Source: an uncultured Lachnospiraceae bacterium
GTDB lineage: Bacteria > Bacillota > Clostridia > Lachnospirales > Lachnospiraceae
Assembly: GCA_934432595.1 (NCBI GenBank)
Contig: CAKRYR010000002.1
Coordinates: 124,001 to 188,000 of the forward strand
Length of the DNA: 64,000 nt
Direction: 5' to 3'
The notes under the pieces are model-generated. The model had not been told where the DNA came from, searched no databases, and worked only from the letters and a program-made list of their open reading frames with translations. Made by a program: the position numbers and the translations under genes. This document shows positions 8,651 through 18,612 of the stretch, piece by piece; within the stretch, counting starts at the first letter, position 1, and each line of letters opens with the position of its first letter.

Positions 8651-11600
8651 ATGTCAGAAGTTGTTAATCAAGCAAATCAAGAGAGTAAAGAATTAACTTA
8701 TGATGCTATAAAGATAGGTTTAGCTTCACCTGAAAAGATCAGAGAATGGTCAAGAGGAGAGGTTAAGAAACCAGAGACAATTAACTACAGAACACTTAAA
8801 CCAGAAAAAGATGGTCTATTCTGTGAAAAAATATTTGGACCTAGTAAAGACTGGGAATGTTATTGTGGTAAATATAAAAAGATAAGATATAAAGGTATTG
8901 TTTGTGATAGATGTGGGGTTGAAGTAACTAAAGCCAGCGTTAGACGTGAAAGAATGGGACATATTGAGTTGGCTGCTCCTGTAGCACATATATGGTATTT
9001 TAAGGGAATCCCAAGTAGAATGGGATTAATCCTTGATATATCACCAAGAACTCTTGAAAAAGTATTATATTTTGCTTCTTACATTGTATTAGATGCTAGA
9101 GAAACAGAATTACAGTATAAGCAAATATTAAGCGAACGTGAATACAATGAAGTTGTTGAAAAATATGGATACGATGCATTTAGAGTTGGTATGGGTGCTG
9201 AAGCAATTCAAGAATTATTAAAGAATATTGACCTTGATAAAGAGGCTGATGAACTTAAGAAAGCACTTGATGAAGCTTCAGGACAAAAGAAAGCAAGAAT
9301 TATAAAGAGATTAGAAGTTGTAGAAGCTTTCAAAGAATCTGGTAATAAACCAGAGTGGATGATTTTAACAGTTATACCTGTTATTCCTCCAGATATCAGA
9401 CCAATGGTTCAATTAGATGGTGGTCGTTTTGCAACATCTGATATGAACGATTTGTATAGAAGAATAATTAATAGAAATAACCGTTTGAAGAGATTACTAG
9501 AGCTTGGAGCACCAGACATTATAGTAAGAAATGAAAAGAGAATGCTTCAAGAAGCAGTAGATGCTTTAGTTGATAATGGTAGAAGGGGTAGACCAGTTAC
9601 TGGCCCAGGTAACCGTCCTCTTAAATCTCTTTCAGATATGTTAAAAGGTAAGCAAGGACGTTTCCGTCAGAACTTACTTGGTAAACGTGTTGACTACTCA
9701 GGACGTTCTGTTATCGTAGTTGGACCAGAATTAAAGATTTATCAATGTGGTTTACCAAAAGAAATGGCAATTGAGTTGTTTAAGCCATTTGTTATGAAAG
9801 AATTAGTTGAGCAAGGTACAGCTCATAACATAAAATCAGCTAAGAAGATGGTTGAAAGATTACAACCAGAAGTATGGGATGTCTTAGAAGAAGTTATTAA
9901 AGAGCATCCAGTAATGCTTAACAGAGCACCTACTCTTCACAGATTAGGTATTCAAGCATTCGAACCAATCTTAGTTGAGGGTAAGGCTATTAAGTTACAT
10001 CCATTGGTATGTACTGCATTTAATGCCGACTTCGATGGTGACCAGATGGCAGTCCATCTTCCATTATCAGTAGAAGCCCAATCAGAATGTAGATTCCTTC
10101 TACTATCACCTAACAACTTATTGAAACCATCAGATGGTGGACCAGTTGCAGTTCCTTCACAGGATATGGTACTTGGTATTTACTATCTAACAATCGATAA
10201 GGATGGAGATAAAGGTGAAGGTAAGTTCTTTAAGAGCGTGAATGAAGCATTATTAGCATATGAAAATGAAGTTATTACACTACATTCTAAGATTAAAGTT
10301 AGAGTAAGTAAGAAGAATGCTGACGGTGAAGTTGTTAGTAAGATAATTGAATCAACGTTAGGTAGATTTATATTTAATGAAATAATACCTCAAGATTTAG
10401 GATTTGTAGATAGAACTAATCCTGAGAATGAGTTAGATTTAGAGATTGATTTCTTAGTAGGTAGAAAGCAATTAAAGAAGATACTTGAGAAGTGTATTAA
10501 TACACATGGTGCAACTAAAACTGCTGAGACACTTGATGCAATCAAAGCATTAGGTTATAAGTTCTCTACAAGAGGTGCACTTACAGTTTCAATTTCTGAT
10601 ATGATTGTTCCAGCAGCTAAGAAGGACATTATTGCAGATGCAGAAGCAACAGTAGAGAAGATTTCAAGAAACTATCGTCGTGGTTTGATGACTGATGAGG
10701 AAAGATATAAAGCAGTTATCGAGAAATGGAATGAAGCAGATGGTGAAATTACAACAGCTCTTCTTTCAGGACTTGATAAATATAACAACATTAAGATGAT
10801 GGCCGACTCTGGTGCCCGTGGTTCTGAGAAGCAGATTAAACAGCTTGCAGGTATGCGTGGTTTGATGGCGGATACATCAGGTCGTACAATCGAACTTCCT
10901 ATCAAGTCAAACTTCCGTGAAGGACTTGACGTTTTGGAATACTTTATCTCAGCCCATGGTGCTAGAAAAGGTCTTTCAGATACAGCTTTACGTACAGCCG
11001 ATTCAGGTTACTTGACTCGTCGTCTTGTAGACGTTTCACAAGATTTGATTATTCGTGAAGTTGATTGTTGTGCAGGTAAAGATGAACGTCCAGGAATGTG
11101 GGTTAAAGCATTTATGGATGGTAAGGAAACAATTGAATCATTACAAGATAGAATTACAGGTAGATATGCATGTGAAACAATTCTTGATGATAATGGAGAA
11201 GTTATTGTTAAGGCAAATCACATGATTACACCTAAGAGAGCAGCTGCTATAATGGCTACAAAGGCCATTCAAGAAGCAGGGGATAACGCAAAAGTTAAGA
11301 TTAGAACATTATTAACATGTAAGTCACACATTGGTGTTTGTGCTAAATGTTATGGTGCTAACATGGCAACAGGTGAAGCAGTTCAAGTTGGTGAAGCTGT
11401 TGGTATTATTGCAGCTCAATCAATCGGTGAGCCAGGTACACAGCTTACAATGCGTACATTCCATACTGGTGGTGTTGCCGGTGACGATATTACACAAGGT
11501 CTTCCTCGTGTTGAGGAATTATTTGAGGCTAGAAAGCCTAAGGGACTTGCAATTATATCAGAATTTGGCGGTAAGGTAACTATTAGTGATTCTAAGAAGA

Positions 11601-12298
11601 AGAGAGAAGTTATCATAACTAATGATGATTCTGGTGAATCAAAAGCTTATCTAATTCCTTATGGTTCAAGAATTAAAGTTCTTGAAGGACAAGAGATTGA
11701 AGCTGGTGATGAACTTACAGAAGGTAGTGTTAATCCACATGACATTCTTAAGATAAAGGGTGTACGTGCGGTACAAGACTACATGATTCAAGAAGTTCAA
11801 AGAGTTTACCGTTTACAAGGTGTTGATATTAATGATAAGCATATCGAAATCATTGTTAGACAAATGCTTAAGAAGATTAGAATTGAAGAGAGTGGTGACA
11901 CTGAGCATCTACCAGGAACATTAATTGATTTACTTGACTTTGAGGAAGAAAATGAAAAACTTGCTTCAGAAGGAAAAGAATTAATGGTTGGTACTCAAAC
12001 AATGCTTGGTATTACAAAAGCATCACTTGCTACTAATTCATTCTTATCAGCTGCTTCCTTCCAAGAGACTACTAAGGTCTTAACAGAAGCTGCAATTAGA
12101 GGAAAAGTTGATCCATTGATAGGATTGAAAGAAAATGTTATCATTGGTAAGCTTATACCAGCAGGTACTGGAATGAGAAGATATAGAGACGTAAAAATAG
12201 ATTCAGAGATTAATGAAGACATAGCTGACCAAATTATAGAAGCTGAGCAAATTGGCGAAGATATTCAAAGTGAAGAAGTATTAACTACTGAAGAATAG
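8651..12298 (+). CDS. rpoC: DNA-directed RNA polymerase subunit beta'
   Basis: 1215 residues from the ATG at 8651. A GTG one codon upstream (8648) is an alternative; AAGGGAG at 8636-8642 fits the ATG. The N-terminal zinc site is seen as ECYCGKY and CDRCGVEV, the catalytic Mg-binding loop as NADFDGDQMA, and the second zinc site in CKSHIGVCAKCYG. The trigger-loop/bridge region and QSIGEPGTQLTMRTFHTGG are intact. It is co-transcribed with rpoB and ends at a strong terminator. Confidence 0.98.
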   Translation: MSEVVNQANQESKELTYDAIKIGLASPEKIREWSRGEVKKPETINYRTLKPEKDGLFCEKIFGPSKDWECYCGKYKKIRYKGIVCDRCGVEVTKASVRRERMGHIELAAPVAHIWYFKGIPSRMGLILDISPRTLEKVLYFASYIVLDARETELQYKQILSEREYNEVVEKYGYDAFRVGMGAEAIQELLKNIDLDKEADELKKALDEASGQKKARIIKRLEVVEAFKESGNKPEWMILTVIPVIPPDIRPMVQLDGGRFATSDMNDLYRRIINRNNRLKRLLELGAPDIIVRNEKRMLQEAVDALVDNGRRGRPVTGPGNRPLKSLSDMLKGKQGRFRQNLLGKRVDYSGRSVIVVGPELKIYQCGLPKEMAIELFKPFVMKELVEQGTAHNIKSAKKMVERLQPEVWDVLEEVIKEHPVMLNRAPTLHRLGIQAFEPILVEGKAIKLHPLVCTAFNADFDGDQMAVHLPLSVEAQSECRFLLLSPNNLLKPSDGGPVAVPSQDMVLGIYYLTIDKDGDKGEGKFFKSVNEALLAYENEVITLHSKIKVRVSKKNADGEVVSKIIESTLGRFIFNEIIPQDLGFVDRTNPENELDLEIDFLVGRKQLKKILEKCINTHGATKTAETLDAIKALGYKFSTRGALTVSISDMIVPAAKKDIIADAEATVEKISRNYRRGLMTDEERYKAVIEKWNEADGEITTALLSGLDKYNNIKMMADSGARGSEKQIKQLAGMRGLMADTSGRTIELPIKSNFREGLDVLEYFISAHGARKGLSDTALRTADSGYLTRRLVDVSQDLIIREVDCCAGKDERPGMWVKAFMDGKETIESLQDRITGRYACETILDDNGEVIVKANHMITPKRAAAIMATKAIQEAGDNAKVKIRTLLTCKSHIGVCAKCYGANMATGEAVQVGEAVGIIAAQSIGEPGTQLTMRTFHTGGVAGDDITQGLPRVEELFEARKPKGLAIISEFGGKVTISDSKKKREVIITNDDSGESKAYLIPYGSRIKVLEGQEIEAGDELTEGSVNPHDILKIKGVRAVQDYMIQEVQRVYRLQGVDINDKHIEIIVRQMLKKIRIEESGDTEHLPGTLIDLLDFEEENEKLASEGKELMVGTQTMLGITKASLATNSFLSAASFQETTKVLTEAAIRGKVDPLIGLKENVIIGKLIPAGTGMRRYRDVKIDSEINEDIADQIIEAEQIGEDIQSEEVLTTEE

Positions 12299-12301
12299 AT
12301 A

Positions 12302-12336
12302 AAAATGAGAGAGCTGAAAAACGGTTCTCTCATTTT
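12302..12336 (+). terminator. Terminator after rpoC
   Basis: Stem AAAATGAGAG / CTCTCATTTT, 10-11 bp, with the T-tract forming the end of the stem. Confidence 0.85.
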
Positions 12337-12404
12337 AACATTTATCCATCTGCTAAATAGTTACATATTAATAATAAAATTTTATAAAGTACATATTTAT
12401 ATGG

Positions 12405-12434
12405 TTGACAAGGTTAATATAAATGATATATAAT
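12405..12434 (+). promoter_or_regulatory. Sigma-A promoter for rpsL-rpsG-fusA
   Basis: TTGACA, 18-base spacer, TATAAT. It starts the streptomycin operon, with a leader of about 135 bases before rpsL. Confidence 0.85.
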
Positions 12435-12574
12435 CAATATTGTGCTTTTTTGCACATGTATTTCTTGTGTCTAACTTATTATAAATACTATACAACATAA
12501 GAATATTTTATGAAATTCTTAGAGACATAAGAGAATGCAACCACAGATTATCATTTATCCAGGAGGTGAAAAGG

Positions 12575-12994
12575 ATGCCAACTTTTAATCAGTTAGTAAA
12601 GAACGGAAGAAAGTCAGTTGAGAAGAAATCTACTTCTCCAGCACTACAAAAGAGCTATAACTCATTAAGAAAGAAAGTTAACGATAGCTCATCACCACAA
12701 AAGAGAGGTGTTTGTACAGCTGTTAGAACTGCAACTCCTAAGAAACCTAACTCAGCACTTAGAAAAATTGCCAGAGTTCGTTTATCTAACGGAATCGAGG
12801 TAACTAGCTATATTCCAGGTGAAGGACACAACTTACAAGAGCATAGTGTTGTTCTTATAAGAGGTGGAAGAGTTAAGGATTTACCAGGTACAAGATACCA
12901 TATCGTAAGAGGTACACTTGATACAGCTGGTGTTGCTAAGAGAAGGCAAGCTCGTTCAAAATACGGAGCTAAGAGACCTAAAGACGCTAAATAA
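12575..12994 (+). CDS. rpsL: 30S ribosomal protein S12
   Basis: 139 residues from the ATG at 12575 (MPTFNQLVKNGRK), chosen because AGGAGG at 12561-12566 is well placed; the longer frame would start inside the ribosome binding site. The decoding-centre segments KKPNSALRKIARVRLSN and LPGTRYHIVRG are intact, with lysine at the classical streptomycin position in KKPNS, so no known resistance change is visible. First gene of the str operon. Confidence 0.97.
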   Translation: MPTFNQLVKNGRKSVEKKSTSPALQKSYNSLRKKVNDSSSPQKRGVCTAVRTATPKKPNSALRKIARVRLSNGIEVTSYIPGEGHNLQEHSVVLIRGGRVKDLPGTRYHIVRGTLDTAGVAKRRQARSKYGAKRPKDAK

Positions 12995-13227
12995 GAGTAT
13001 CACTAGATTTTTAGGTTAAGTGTCGGATTAATGATATATATAGCATGAGTTAAACGATTGTTTATCCTGTAGGTTGCAGGAATGATATAGATATAATTTA
13101 TCAGGACACGAACACGAAAGAACTATAAATCGTAAAGTTCGAAAAATTTTGTGAGTACCGAAGAATTAATGTAATTCAAATGAAAATAATTCATGTTGGA
13201 TTGAAAAATATTAAGGAGGGAAGCAAC
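12995..13227 (+). other. rpsL-rpsG spacer with small hairpins
   Basis: A 233-base untranslated stretch inside the str operon. It holds short hairpin candidates (CCTG...CAGG near 13067 and GAACT...AGTTC near 13120). In E. coli the S7 repressor acts in the S12-S7 spacer, so this is where an S7 site would be expected. I cannot align it to a known S7 target. Confidence 0.3.
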
Positions 13228-13698
13228 GTGCCACGTAAAGGACATATACAAAAAAGAGATGTATTAGCAGATCCATTATATAACAATAAGGTTGTTACTA
13301 AGTTAGTCAACAACGTAATGTTAGATGGAAAAAAAGGTGTTGCACAAAAAATAGTATACGGAGCATTTAATAGAGTAGCTGATAAGTCAGGTAAGGACGC
13401 AGTTGAAGTTTTTGAAGAAGCTATGAACAACGTTATGCCTGTACTTGAAGTAAAAGCTAGACGTATTGGTGGTGCAACATATCAAGTACCAATCGAAGTT
13501 AGACCAGATAGAAGACAGGCATTAGCTCTTCGTTGGTTAACATTCTTCTCACGTAAAAGAGGCGAGAAGACTATGGAAGAAAGATTGGCTAATGAAATCT
13601 TAGATGCAGCTAATAATACTGGTGCATCAGTTAAGAGAAAAGAAGACATGCATAAGATGGCAGAAGCAAATAAAGCATTTGCACATTATAGATGGTAA
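13228..13698 (+). CDS. rpsG: 30S ribosomal protein S7
   Basis: 156 residues from a GTG at 13228 (MPRKGHIQKRDVLADPLYNN), the standard S7 length. AAGGAGG lies just upstream, and the upstream in-frame ATG at 13180 would add 16 non-conserved residues. Conserved stretches include ARRIGGATYQVPIEVRPDRR and the C-terminal ANKAFAHYRW. S7 nucleates 30S head assembly. fusA follows after 25 bases. Confidence 0.97.
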   Translation: MPRKGHIQKRDVLADPLYNNKVVTKLVNNVMLDGKKGVAQKIVYGAFNRVADKSGKDAVEVFEEAMNNVMPVLEVKARRIGGATYQVPIEVRPDRRQALALRWLTFFSRKRGEKTMEERLANEILDAANNTGASVKRKEDMHKMAEANKAFAHYRW

Positions 13699-13723
13699 TA
13701 ATAACGATTAAGGAGGAATTCCC

Positions 13724-15847
13724 TTGGCTGGAAGAGATTATCCATTGGAACGTACCAGAAATATAGGAATCATGGCTCACATCGATGCTGGTAAAACAAC
13801 ATTAACGGAGCGTATCCTTTATTATACTGGTGTTAACTACAAAATCGGTGATACTCATGAAGGTACTGCTACTATGGACTGGATGGAACAAGAGCAAGAA
13901 AGAGGTATCACTATAACTTCAGCAGCGACTACATGTCACTGGACATTACAAGATCATACGAAGACTAAACCAGGTGCTTTAGAGCATAGAATCAATATAA
14001 TTGATACTCCTGGACACGTAGACTTTACAGTAGAAGTTGAGCGTTCACTTCGTGTACTTGATGGTGCAGTAGGTGTGTTCTGTGCAAAGGGTGGTGTTGA
14101 GCCACAATCAGAGAATGTATGGCGCCAAGCTGACACATATAATGTACCTAGAATGGCATTCATCAATAAGATGGATATCCTTGGTGCAGATTTCTACAAT
14201 GCAGTAGATATGATTAAAACTCGTTTAGGTAAAAACGCAGTACCTCTTCAATTACCAATTGGTAAAGAAGATGACTTTAAAGGAATTATAGATTTATTTG
14301 AAATGGAAGCTTACATCTACAACGATGATAAGGGTAATGACATTTCTATTACAGAAATTCCTGAAGATATGAAAGAAGATGCTGAGCTTTATAGAACAGA
14401 TATGATTGAAAAAATCTGTGAGCAAGATGATGATTTAATGATGATGTATCTTGAAGGAGAAGAAATACCTGTAGAAGATCTTAAGAGAGTACTTAGAAAG
14501 GCTACCTGTGAATGTGCAATCGTTCCAGTATGCTGTGGTTCTGCTTACAAGAATAAAGGTGTTCAAAAACTTCTTGATGCTATTCTTGAATATATGCCAG
14601 CTCCAACAGATGTACCAGACATTCAAGGTGTTGATTTGGATGGTAACGAAGTGGTAAGACATTCATCAGATGAAGAACCATTCTCAGCATTGGCATTCAA
14701 GATTATGACTGACCCATTTGTTGGTAAGTTAGCATACTTTAGAGTATATTCAGGTACAATGAATTCAGGTTCATACGTACTTAATGCTACTAAAGGAAAG
14801 AAAGAGCGTGTTGGTCGTATTCTTCAAATGCACGCTAATAAGAGAGAAGAATTATCAAAAGTATATTCAGGTGATATTGCAGCTGCAATCGGATTCAAGA
14901 CTACAACTACTGGTGATACAATTTGTGATGAGCAACATCCAGTTATTTTGGAATCAATGGAATTCCCAGAGCCAGTTATCGATGTAGCTATAGAGCCTAA
15001 GACTAAAGCTGGACAAGGTAAGATGAGTGAAGCATTAGCTAAACTTGCTGAAGAAGATCCAACATTTAGAGCATATACTAATCAAGAAACAGGTCAAACA
15101 ATCATTTCAGGTATGGGTGAGCTTCACCTTGAAATTATTGTTGATAGATTATTACGTGAATTCAAAGTTGAGGCAAACGTTGGTGCACCTCAAGTTGCAT
15201 ACAAAGAAACATTTACTAAGGCAGTTGATGTTGATAGTAAATATGCTAAGCAATCAGGTGGACGTGGACAATATGGACACTGTAAAGTTAAATTTGAACC
15301 AATGGATGCTAACGCTGAGAAAACATTTGAATTTGTATCAACAGTTGTTGGTGGAGCTATTCCTAAGGAATATATCCCTGCAGTTGGTGAAGGTATAGAA
15401 GAAGCTGCTAAGTCAGGTATCCTTGGAGGATTCCCAGTTCTTGGTATTAAGGCTACTGTATATGACGGTTCATACCATGAAGTCGATTCAAATGAAATGG
15501 CATTCAAGATTGCTGGTTCTATGGCATTCAAGGATGCTATGAGTAAGGCAGGAGCTGTTTTACTTGAACCTATAATGAGAGTCGAAGTTACAACTCCAGA
15601 AGAATACATGGGAGATGTAATTGGAGATATTAACTCACGTCGTGGACGTATCGAAGGTATGGAAGATATCGGTGGAGGTAAGATGATCAAAGGTTATGTT
15701 CCTCTATCAGAAATGTTTGGATATTCTACAGACCTACGTTCAAGAACTCAAGGACGTGGTAACTACTCAATGTTCTTCGAGAAATACGAGCAAGTACCTA
15801 AGTCAGTTCAAGAAAAAGTACTTTCTGCAAGAAATGCTGGTAAATAA
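13724..15847 (+). CDS. fusA: Elongation factor G
   Basis: 707 residues starting at a TTG codon (MAGRDYPLERTRNIG) set 7 bases after a perfect AAGGAGG. GTPase motifs are AHIDAGKTT (G1), DTPGHVDFT (G3) and NKMD (G4). Domain IV is intact, with GGRGQYGHCKVKFEP and the C-terminal SRTQGRGNYSMFFEKYEQVP. It catalyses translocation of tRNA and mRNA on the ribosome. Third gene of the str operon. Confidence 0.98.
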   Translation: MAGRDYPLERTRNIGIMAHIDAGKTTLTERILYYTGVNYKIGDTHEGTATMDWMEQEQERGITITSAATTCHWTLQDHTKTKPGALEHRINIIDTPGHVDFTVEVERSLRVLDGAVGVFCAKGGVEPQSENVWRQADTYNVPRMAFINKMDILGADFYNAVDMIKTRLGKNAVPLQLPIGKEDDFKGIIDLFEMEAYIYNDDKGNDISITEIPEDMKEDAELYRTDMIEKICEQDDDLMMMYLEGEEIPVEDLKRVLRKATCECAIVPVCCGSAYKNKGVQKLLDAILEYMPAPTDVPDIQGVDLDGNEVVRHSSDEEPFSALAFKIMTDPFVGKLAYFRVYSGTMNSGSYVLNATKGKKERVGRILQMHANKREELSKVYSGDIAAAIGFKTTTTGDTICDEQHPVILESMEFPEPVIDVAIEPKTKAGQGKMSEALAKLAEEDPTFRAYTNQETGQTIISGMGELHLEIIVDRLLREFKVEANVGAPQVAYKETFTKAVDVDSKYAKQSGGRGQYGHCKVKFEPMDANAEKTFEFVSTVVGGAIPKEYIPAVGEGIEEAAKSGILGGFPVLGIKATVYDGSYHEVDSNEMAFKIAGSMAFKDAMSKAGAVLLEPIMRVEVTTPEEYMGDVIGDINSRRGRIEGMEDIGGGKMIKGYVPLSEMFGYSTDLRSRTQGRGNYSMFFEKYEQVPKSVQEKVLSARNAGK

Positions 15848-15962
15848 TTATAGTATATACTAGCTAAATAATGTTAACTAATAGTTAGATAATATTTTAT
15901 GTTGCAACTATTCAGCCAATGGCGGAATGTTACTAAATGTTTTCTAATTATTGGAAATATAC

Positions 15963-15991
15963 TTGAAAATGTTGCATAAATGCAATATAAT
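15963..15991 (+). promoter_or_regulatory. Promoter for tuf
   Basis: TTGAAA, 17-base spacer, TATAAT in the 281-base fusA-tuf gap. tuf can therefore be expressed independently of the str operon. Confidence 0.75.
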
Positions 15992-15997
15992 AAATAT

Positions 15998-16125
15998 CGG
16001 AGGCTTTTGCCTCCGAAATATGGCGGTTCTATTAAATATCGCGGGTATTCGGCTATTTTTTAGAAATAGCTGCAAATATAAAATATGCCAAAGGAATAAC
16101 TATGGCTATTAAAGGAGGACAATAA
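15998..16125 (+). promoter_or_regulatory. Structured 5' leader of tuf mRNA
   Basis: The leader carries a strong hairpin (CGGAGGC TTTT GCCTCCG at 15998-16015) not followed by a T-run, and a second one near 16060 (GCTATTT...AAATAGC). It ends at the AAAGGAGG ribosome binding site. The roles could be mRNA stability or translational control; no known riboswitch is recognised. Confidence 0.4.
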
Positions 16126-16128
16126 AAA

Positions 16129-17322
16129 ATGGCTAAGGCTAAATTTGAAAGAACTAAACCACATTGTAATATTGGTACAATCGGTCACGTTGACCATGGT
16201 AAGACAACTCTTACTGCAGCTATCACAAAAACACTTAACGTTAGATTAGGTACTGGTGAAGCTGTTGCATTTGAGAACATTGATAAGGCTCCAGAGGAAA
16301 GAGAAAGAGGTATAACTATCTCTACTGCTCACGTTGAGTATGAGACTAAGAAGAGACACTACGCTCACGTTGACTGCCCAGGACATGCTGACTACGTTAA
16401 GAACATGATCACTGGTGCTGCACAAATGGATGGAGCTATCCTTGTTGTTGCTGCAACTGACGGTGTTATGGCTCAAACTAAAGAGCATATCTTACTTTCT
16501 CGTCAGGTTGGTGTTCCTTACATCGTTGTATTCATGAACAAATGTGATATGGTTGACGATGAAGAATTACTTGAATTAGTAGATATGGAAATAAGAGAAC
16601 TTCTTAATGAATATGGATTCCCAGGAGATGATACTCCTATAATCAGAGGTTCAGCTCTTAAAGCTCTTGAAGATCCAAATTCAGAGTGGGGAGATAAGAT
16701 CCTTGAACTTATGGACGCAGTTGATGAGTGGGTTCCAGATCCACAACGTGCTACAGATCAACCATTCTTAATGCCAGTTGAAGACGTATTCACTATCACT
16801 GGACGTGGTACTGTTGCTACAGGCCGTGTTGAGCGTGGTGTACTTCACTTAAATGAAGAAGTTGAAATCGTTGGTGTTAAAGAAGAAATTCGTAAAGTAG
16901 TTGTAACTGGTATTGAAATGTTCAGAAAGCTTCTTGATGAAGCTCAAGCTGGTGACAACATTGGTGCACTTCTTCGTGGTGTTCAAAGATCTGAAATCGA
17001 AAGAGGACAAGTTTTATGTAAACCAGGTTCAATAACTTGCCACAGAAAGTTTACTGCACAAGTTTACGTATTAACTAAAGACGAAGGTGGACGTCATAAA
17101 CCATTCTTCAATAACTACAGACCTCAATTCTATTTCAGAACTACTGACGTTACTGGTGTTATCACTCTTCCAGAAGGAACTGAGATGTGTATGCCTGGTG
17201 ACAACGTAGAAATGACAGTTGAATTAATTCACCCAATCGCTATGGAACAAGGTCTAAGCTTCGCTATCCGTGAAGGTGGACGTACTGTAGGATCAGGTAG
17301 AGTTGCTTCTATCGTTGAATAG
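16129..17322 (+). CDS. tuf: Elongation factor Tu
   Basis: 397 residues, full length. GTP-binding motifs are GHVDHGKTT, DCPGHADY and NKCD. Domain II holds TGRGTVATGRVERG and the C-terminus GGRTVGSGRVASIVE. It delivers aminoacyl-tRNA to the ribosome. Preceded by its own promoter and structured leader and followed by a terminator. It is the only tuf copy in this window. Confidence 0.98.
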   Translation: MAKAKFERTKPHCNIGTIGHVDHGKTTLTAAITKTLNVRLGTGEAVAFENIDKAPEERERGITISTAHVEYETKKRHYAHVDCPGHADYVKNMITGAAQMDGAILVVAATDGVMAQTKEHILLSRQVGVPYIVVFMNKCDMVDDEELLELVDMEIRELLNEYGFPGDDTPIIRGSALKALEDPNSEWGDKILELMDAVDEWVPDPQRATDQPFLMPVEDVFTITGRGTVATGRVERGVLHLNEEVEIVGVKEEIRKVVVTGIEMFRKLLDEAQAGDNIGALLRGVQRSEIERGQVLCKPGSITCHRKFTAQVYVLTKDEGGRHKPFFNNYRPQFYFRTTDVTGVITLPEGTEMCMPGDNVEMTVELIHPIAMEQGLSFAIREGGRTVGSGRVASIVE

Positions 17323-17346
17323 TATAAATAGATAAAAGATAATAGA

Positions 17347-17377
17347 GGGTTTCAAGCTCTTGGCTTGGAACCCTTTT
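17347..17377 (+). terminator. Terminator after tuf
   Basis: Stem GGGTT-TCAAGC / GCTTGGAACCC followed by TTTT, 25 bases past the tuf stop. Confidence 0.88.
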
Positions 17378-17405
17378 CTTAATAATAAGGATGTGAGTTA
17401 CAAAA

Positions 17406-17963
17406 GTGAAGGATAAGATTAAGTTGTGTGTAATAATAGGGTTAATAATTATTGCATATATTTTTCTAAGACAATTTTTTAATGAGAAGTTTGATTCGAT
17501 TGATTCTTTTCAAGCATATATGAAAGGTTTTGGAATATTTGCTCCAGTTGCATTAACGGTATTTCAAGCTTTTCAAGTTGTAGTTCCTGTGTTACCTGGT
17601 TTTCTAGGATGTGCTACAGGTGCTATAATGTTTGGAACAGTAGTAGGATTTATATGTAATTATATAGGCATTAGTGCTGGGTCAATTATTGCATTTTTTC
17701 TTGGGAAAAAATTCGGTATGGATATAATACTTAAGATGTTTTCAGAGAAACAGGTTAGAAGGTGGACAAAATGGATTAGGAAAAGTAAATCCTATGAATT
17801 ATTGTTGTTTATAGCAACACTTTTACCTTTATTTCCAGATGATTTTTTATGTTATTTCTCTGGATTAATGAAAATGAAAAGTCGAAAGTTTATTTGGATA
17901 ATTATTTTAGGAAAACCATGGTGTATACTTGCATATAGTATAGCATTTGGTTTAATAAAGTAA
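17406..17963 (+). CDS. VTT-domain (TVP38/TMEM64/DedA-like) membrane protein
   Basis: 185 residues from a GTG start. Hydrophobic segments at about residues 5-22, 45-65, 75-100, 130-150 and 163-183 surround motifs typical of the VTT domain: PGFLGCATGAIMFG, a glycine-rich re-entrant stretch, and LLPLFPDDFLCYFSGL. Members of this superfamily include lipid scramblases and phospholipid transporters. It lies 13 bases upstream of pssA, so a role in moving or maintaining phospholipids is a reasonable inference. Confidence 0.75.
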   Translation: MKDKIKLCVIIGLIIIAYIFLRQFFNEKFDSIDSFQAYMKGFGIFAPVALTVFQAFQVVVPVLPGFLGCATGAIMFGTVVGFICNYIGISAGSIIAFFLGKKFGMDIILKMFSEKQVRRWTKWIRKSKSYELLLFIATLLPLFPDDFLCYFSGLMKMKSRKFIWIIILGKPWCILAYSIAFGLIK

Positions 17964-17976
17964 ATGGAGTGATACG

Positions 17977-18612
17977 ATGAAGAAGAAAGTTTTAGGATAC
18001 TATGATTATACAGTTATTCTTACATATTGTGGAATGTTATTTGCATTTTGTGGAATTCTTAGTGCAATTGAATATAGATTTGTGGATTCTTTAATCTGTT
18101 TGATGTTTGCAGGAGTATGTGATTTATTTGATGGTACAGTGGCAGCAACTAAAGATAGATCTGATAGTGAAAAAAGATTTGGAATACAGATAGATTCTTT
18201 ATGTGATTTACTCAGTTTTGGTGTTCTTCCAGCTATATTTGTATATGTAGTTGGTAAAGGGCAAAGGTTTGTAGCGGTTATTGCTGCTTTATATGTTCTT
18301 TGTGCCTTGATTAGACTAGCATATTTCAACGTTTTAGAAGAAGATAGGCAAAAAGAAACTGATGAAGCAAGAGAAAAATATTTAGGTAGTCCAGTTACTA
18401 CAGTAGCAATTATTTTACCTGCAATGTATATATTATATTTATACAAAATCTGCAAGAGAATGATATATTTTCCGATTTTATTGGTGATTATAGCAATTGG
18501 ATTCTTAACTCCAGTGGAGATAAAAAAACCAAAAAAGATGGGAAAGATATGTATGTTATGTATAGGACTTGTTGAAATTGCAGTGTTATTTATTTTTAGG
18601 GGAGGTAGATAG
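17977..18612 (+). CDS. pssA: CDP-diacylglycerol-serine O-phosphatidyltransferase
   Basis: 211 residues with several membrane segments. The CDP-alcohol phosphotransferase motif is present as DLFDG...G...D...D at about residues 48-75 (CDLFDGTVAATKDRSDSEK then FGIQIDSLCD). The four metal-binding aspartates are in place, but the usual AR after DGxx reads AA, so the conserved arginine is replaced by alanine. The product, phosphatidylserine, is the substrate of the Psd enzyme encoded next, which fixes the specificity. Confidence 0.85.
   Translation: MKKKVLGYYDYTVILTYCGMLFAFCGILSAIEYRFVDSLICLMFAGVCDLFDGTVAATKDRSDSEKRFGIQIDSLCDLLSFGVLPAIFVYVVGKGQRFVAVIAALYVLCALIRLAYFNVLEEDRQKETDEAREKYLGSPVTTVAIILPAMYILYLYKICKRMIYFPILLVIIAIGFLTPVEIKKPKKMGKICMLCIGLVEIAVLFIFRGGR

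Noticed and set aside
15190..15690. 166-codon minus-strand frame inside fusA
   Set aside because: It lies wholly within EF-G coding sequence, with no RBS and no recognisable protein features.
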